Of a DNA stretch of 64,000 nucleotides, positions 60,021 through 64,000 are shown piece by piece. The stretch covers positions 124,032,784 through 124,096,783 of the forward strand of contig NC_133773.1 of NCBI RefSeq assembly GCF_003597395.2, written 5' to 3'. The number at the start of each line of letters is the position of its first letter. Within the stretch, counting starts at the first letter, position 1. The translations under genes and the position numbers were made by a program. Below the pieces are notes generated by a model. That model saw only the letters and a program-made list of their open reading frames with translations, did no database searches and had not been told where the DNA came from. Origin of the DNA: Chelonoidis abingdonii (lineage: Eukaryota > Chordata > Testudines > Testudinidae).

Positions 60021-61905
60021 GAACATAAGAATGACCATGCAGATTGAGACCAATGATCCATATAGCCCAATACCCTGTCTTCTGACAGTGCTGGTGCCTG
60101 ATGCTTCAGAAAGAATTAATAGAAAAGGGTGCCCAGGGACACCCAAAGCATGAGGTTGTTTCCCCAACCATCTTGACTAATAGTCATTGATGGACCTAGC
60201 CTCCATGAATTTTTCTAATTCTTTTTTTAACCCAGTTATACTTTTGGCCTTCACAACATCCATTGGCAATGAGTTCCACAGGTTGACTTTGCATTGTGTG
60301 AAGAAATATTTCCTTTTTTTAGTTTTAAACCTGATGCTTATTAATTTCTTTGGGTGACCACTGGTTCTTGGGAAGAGATAAATAACACTTCCTTATGCAC
60401 TTTCTCCACACCATTCATGATTTTATAGACCTCTATCAAACTCCCCTTAGTCATCTCTTTTCTAACAGTCCCAATCTTTTTAATCTCCCTTCATATGGAA
60501 ACTTTTCCATACCACTAATCATTTTTGTTGTCCTTCTCTTTTTATTTAGTCATTTTGTTACACTTTTTTCCACTTCTAATATATCTTTTTTGAGATAGAG
60601 CAACCAGAACTGCATGCAATATTCAAGATGTGGCTGTACCATGGATTTATATAGTGGCAGTATAATGTTTTCTCTCTCTTTTCTAATGGTTGCTAACATT
60701 CCCTGGCTGCCACTTAACACTGAGCAGATGTTTTCAAAGAACTATCCAGAATGACTGTTTCTTGAGTGGTAACAGTTAATTTAGACCTCATCATTTTGTA
60801 TATATATTTGGGATGTTTCTCAATGTGCATTACTTTGCATTTATCAACATGAAATTTCATCTGCCATTTTCTTGCCGACTCAATTTTATGAGATCCCTTT
60901 GTAACTCTTCACAGTCAGTTATGAACTTAACCATCGTAAGTAATTTTGTATCATCTGCAAACTTTGCCACCTCACTGTTTACCCCCTTTTCCAGATCATT
61001 TATGAATGTATTAAACAGAACTTGTCCCAATACAGATCATTGGGGGACCCCACTGTGTATCTCTCTCCACTGTGAAAACTGATCGTAATCCAACCCTTTG
61101 TTTCCTATCATTTAACTAGTTACTGATCCATGAGAGCACCTTCCCTCTTATCCCATAACAGCTTACTTTGCTTAAGAGCTTCCGGTGAGAGCCCTTGTGA
61201 AAGGCTTTCTGAAAACATAAGTACACTATATCCACTAAAACAATGAGAAGTCTGGTTGCACCTTAAAGACTAACAGATTTATTTGGACATAAGCTTCATG
61301 GGTAAAAAACCACTTCTTCAGATGCATGGAGTGAAAATTACAGATACAAGCATAATTTTTATTCATAGTTTTATGCTTGTATCTGTAATTTTCACTCCAT
61401 GCATCTGAAGAAGTGGGTTTTTTACCCATGAAAGCTTACACTCAAAGAAATCTGTTAGTCTTTAAGGTGACACCAGACTCCTCATTGTTTTTGTGGATAC
61501 AAACTAACACGGCTACCCCTCTGATACTACATCCACTGGATTCTCCTTGTCCACATGCTTGTTGACTCCCCTCAAAGAATTCTAGTAGTCTGGTGAGGCA
61601 TGATTTCCATTTACAAAAACCATATTGACTCTTCCCCAACAAATTGTGTTCATCTATGTGTCTGATAATTCTATTCTTTACTCTAGTTTCTACTAATTTG
61701 CCCAATATTGAAGATAGGCTTGCTGGCTTGTAATTGTCAGGTTTGCCTGTGGAGCCTTTTTAAAAAATTGGTGTCACATTAGCTATGCTCAAGTCATCTG
61801 GTACAAAGCTGATTTAAGCGATAGTTATTTACCAATTATTGTTCTGCATTATTGTTCTTCAGAACACTGTCGCAGTGGACTATTACTATTTAACATTGTA
61901 ATGTT
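60021..61905 (-). pseudogene. CR1 LINE, 5'-truncated ORF2 with 3' end
   Basis: Read on the minus strand from about 61705: LVETRVKNRIIRHIDEHNLL and GKSQYGFCKWKSCLTRLLEF (reverse transcriptase fingers). Motif A follows near 61197-61233 as VYLCFQKAFH, where the usual YLDFQKAFD has lost both Asp residues. Motif C is intact as AKFADDTKLL, with FADD at 60950-60961. The ORF2 C-terminus shows KYFFTQCKVNLWNSLPMDV near 60255-60310, and the 3' part ends at about 60021. The endonuclease and ORF1 are missing (5' truncation, usual for LINEs). Frameshifts and the insertion at 61237-61527 break the frame. The family copies its own RNA by target-primed reverse transcription; this copy is dead. Confidence 0.93.
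61237..61527. mobile_element. Foldback retro-insertion in the CR1, 291 bp
   Basis: The left arm (acaatgagaagtctggttgc, ttatttggacataagcttca, cacttcttcagatgcatgga, gtgaaaattacagatacaag) is mirrored on the right by cttgtatctgtaattttcac, tccatgcatctgaagaagtg and gacaccagactcctcattgt. Only about 20 bp separates the arms. The flanks tatatccact (61227-61236) and tacatccact (61528-61537) match at 9 of 10, and removing the insert restores CR1 sequence. The right end has the complement of the tRNA-like head (cacggctacccctctgatac). Confidence 0.9.
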
Positions 61906-61909
61906 CGAA

Positions 61910-62515
61910 ACTTCTGAATGAACCTAGTTGGGAATTTCTCAGATATGTTCCTAAAAAGAATGATCAGTTTGGAACTCTTCTCAACTCCATGAAGACCAAG
62001 AAAGAATTCGCCTAGTTTCTTCGCATGGCTGGTATCCCATGAGTCTTAGCACTCAACGTGCAAAACAGTTGTGAGCAGGTTCTGTTCTGGCATGCTTAAA
62101 AATCTGTTAGTTTTTGTTTTTCTAGTTTGCTTCAAGTCTTTTTGACCTCTTACTTACCTGTCTCACTTTTTAAGTCGTCTCTTCAGAGATAAAATGTGAG
62201 TTATATAGTATTTGATGTTCGGATTCAAATATGAATTAAAACTTAATTGGCTACTGTTCTAAGATATTAGTTACTGTTTTACATTTATTATTGTGATATG
62301 TGTAGATGTAGAGTTAATCATATTTGTAACCTAGTCTTTTCAGTGTTTACAGTGTGTTACATTGATATATTTCCACCTCTGTTTATGTAACATTTAAAAA
62401 ATCAGCAAAAGGGTTATATAAAATTTATTAGAACAAAGGCAAAAAATCTGTTATGTATTAGGTTTTAGTTTATTCAGTGTTAACGCGCTTCTTGGGTTCG
62501 TCTTGTATTCATTAA
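61910..62515. other. Gene-free, AT-rich, unassigned
   Basis: No supported feature. Confidence 0.4.
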
Positions 62516-62523
62516 TGGGCACA

Positions 62524-63156
62524 TCAGCATTCAAGCACATAGTGTCTGCAAGAGCATGATGGCTCCATTTCCCTGATAGCGTTCTCCATTGTTGCAAAAT
62601 CCTGGTAACATCGCTCGCCGTGCCTCGTCGCTACACGCTCCGTGATGGGTGGAAAAAATTCACGAAGTGCAAAAATGATTCTTTCATGACACTGTGAACT
62701 CAGGCTTTTATCTGAGGCTTTTCCCACCAACAAGTGTCTGCCCTGTTGTTTCCAGAAATTTATTGCCACTAACTGAAGGATTTCAGGCCGTCTTTCTTGC
62801 CCCCAGTGATGTCATAGCATCATCTCGAAGAAGTTCACGAATCTGAGGACCAACAAAGACACCTTCCTTTATCGTAGCTTCACTTAACCTTGGAAATTTT
62901 CCACGGAGGTACTTGAAAGCTGCTTGTGTTTTGTCAATGGCCTTGATAAAGTTCTTCATCAGACCCAGCTTGACTCTTGGTCTGCCCTCAGGCATATCTC
63001 AGACTCTGCTGTCCTGGTATCTGACCCAGCCTGGGTCATGACTCCTGCTTTGACCACTAGGTCAAACCACCCATGTCCCAATTGTGATGGATGTAAAACT
63101 GATCTTTTGTAGTCACTACAGTGACATTTGAAGGTATCATGTTCATTATCACCCAA
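62524..63156 (-). pseudogene. Broken gene for an unnamed transposon-like protein
   Basis: Three minus-strand frames in order: 62959-63156 (GDNEHDTFKCHCSDYKRSVL), 62783-62995 (VKLGLMKNFIKAIDKTQAAF, then KFPRLSEATIKEGVFVGPQI) and 62524-62769 (ALREFFPPITERVATRHGER, then CYQDFATMENAIREME). They lie in three different frames, so at least two frameshifts are present. The strings KLGLMKNF.KA.DK, LSE..IKEG.FVGPQIR and HGER..QD...ME recall a repeated, uncharacterised animal protein that looks transposon-borne; I cannot name the family. Cys and His residues in CHCSDYK may be metal ligands. It is not part of any intact gene here. The remaining sequence to 63400 may hold more of the same element. Confidence 0.6.
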
Positions 63157-63159
63157 AGA

Positions 63160-63815
63160 TTTCCAGTTCTCTCTCTCTCTTTTTTAGATTACAAGTGAAA
63201 TGATGAGCTTCTAACTGCCAATCCTGCACTCACCCTGGATCCTGATAGTGAATCTGGGTTCTTTTCTTCTTCTTCTTTTCATCATCAGTTATGCAGCCCA
63301 ACTATATCCTCAATTATGTCAACGCAACCCCACTTTCTCCAAATCATGCCATCAGGTACAGCTGTGCAACCTCAAATGCATAACCATATAAGCAAGAATG
63401 AAACATGGAGCACTATATGTTCTTTGACATGTCTTTCTTAATGCACCTCATTGTTCCTTGACATTGGAACACTAACAGTACACATTCCACTGAACTACAT
63501 TGTTTTTCTGTTATGACACATCCTTAGTATGTTTAATGTAATTTTCCTGTGTTTATTTTACATTATGTAATATGATTGTGGGAGGAATCAAAGCTTCAGC
63601 TTAATTATATGAGTACAGTATATATAGCGTATATGCAATATGACAATTCTTTTGCTTTCTAATTTCTCAAAGAACAGCAAAAATGTGATTCTTTGCTGGT
63701 TTCTCCAGCAGTAATATTTCCCCCTGCCACATAAGTGTAAGCTTCCATTTCAGCACAAAGACAGCCCCTATGTTTGAGAACATTAAAACCTAGGTTCTCA
63801 CCTGACTGTTTCATA
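63160..63815. other. Gene-free, unassigned
   Basis: A CT patch at 63170-63185 and a (TTC)n patch at 63260-63280. No domain-bearing frame. The minus ORF at 63659-63844 starts inside the LTR and is not a gene. Confidence 0.45.
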
Positions 63816-63822
63816 GGGGGAA

Positions 63823-64000
63823 TGTGACAAAGTTCCTCCTCCACCTTGGTGGGTCCTGCGCTTATTGGCGGATTTGTTCACCTCAGTGATCTTCCCTTCT
63901 TGTGGAACCCACAGTCTGAGTCAGCTCCTCCTGTGTCTGATCAGGAGTTGGGAGGTTTGGGGGGAACCCAGGCCCGCCCTCTACTCCAGGTTCCAGCCCA
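63823..64000. repeat. LTR, same family as 52440-53028, cut by the window end
   Basis: It begins tgtgacaaagttcctcctcc and follows the 52440 copy closely (gtgggtcctgcgcttattgg, tttgttcacctcagtgatct). It has an extra stretch of about 13 bases (tctgagtcagctc) that the 52440 copy lacks. The window ends after ggttccagccca, so it is unknown whether this is a solo LTR or the start of a whole element. Confidence 0.9.

Noticed and set aside
61237..61527. Hairpin read as a microRNA precursor
   Set aside because: The arms are over 110 bp and derive from a dispersed repeat, with flanking target duplications. It is a foldback insertion; small-RNA data would be needed to say more.
1..64000. CRISPR arrays, operons, ribosomal RNA genes, bacterial promoters
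   Set aside because: No regularly spaced short repeats, no ribosomal sequence and no dense gene packing. The sequence is vertebrate-type.

Overview
The window reads as non-coding DNA from a reptile, most likely a turtle (Testudines), with a crocodilian as second choice. The evidence is the mix of interspersed repeats: CR1 LINEs whose reverse-transcriptase protein can be read, tRNA-headed SINE or Penelope-like repeats, MIR-like SINEs, many hAT-type DNA elements and a few short LTRs. The lineage call rests on recognising these families from memory and is inference. Base composition is moderately AT-rich. No complete host protein-coding gene could be supported, so this is probably intergenic DNA or a very long intron.

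Layout. 1-5.7 kb: mostly featureless, with an LTR-like fragment at the left edge and two weak exon candidates. 5.7-7.75 kb: a dispersed repeat split by a hAT-type element, which is itself split by a mariner-type element. 9.5-13.6 kb: a SINE, a (CA)27 tract, a foldback hAT MITE and another TIR-bearing repeat. 14.27-17.89 kb: a whole but decayed hAT transposon with a readable transposase pseudogene on the minus strand and a younger MITE inside it. 18-23.4 kb: CR1 remnants and an LTR-like repeat. 23.5-33.9 kb: sparse, with one clear solo LTR (28.76-29.53 kb) and a repeat-poor block at 31.6-32.7 kb that looks like conserved non-coding DNA. 33.9-36.3 kb: a 2-kb hAT-like element of a family seen three times here. 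37.6-40.7 kb: a MITE with a perfect target duplication, then a three-deep nest. 40.7-49.9 kb: MIR and SINE pieces, two foldback retro-insertions and a repeat-poor stretch. 49.96-54.63 kb: the second and third copies of the 2-kb family, the third broken by a solo LTR. 54.9-64 kb: a MIR, a MITE, a second copy of the 5.8-kb dispersed repeat, a 1.9-kb CR1 copy broken by a foldback insertion, an unnamed transposon-like pseudogene, and the start of another LTR at the right edge.

Nothing here works as an operon or pathway. What can be read is a transposition history: many insertions have both target-site duplications visible, and four of them also have an in-window empty site in another repeat copy, which gives insertion order without outside data. 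I did not find a clearly new functional system. The strongest leads are the foldback retro-insertions, the nested-element chronology, the unnamed conserved protein remnant at 62.5-63.2 kb, and the repeat-poor blocks at 31.6-32.7 and 42.35-43.1 kb.
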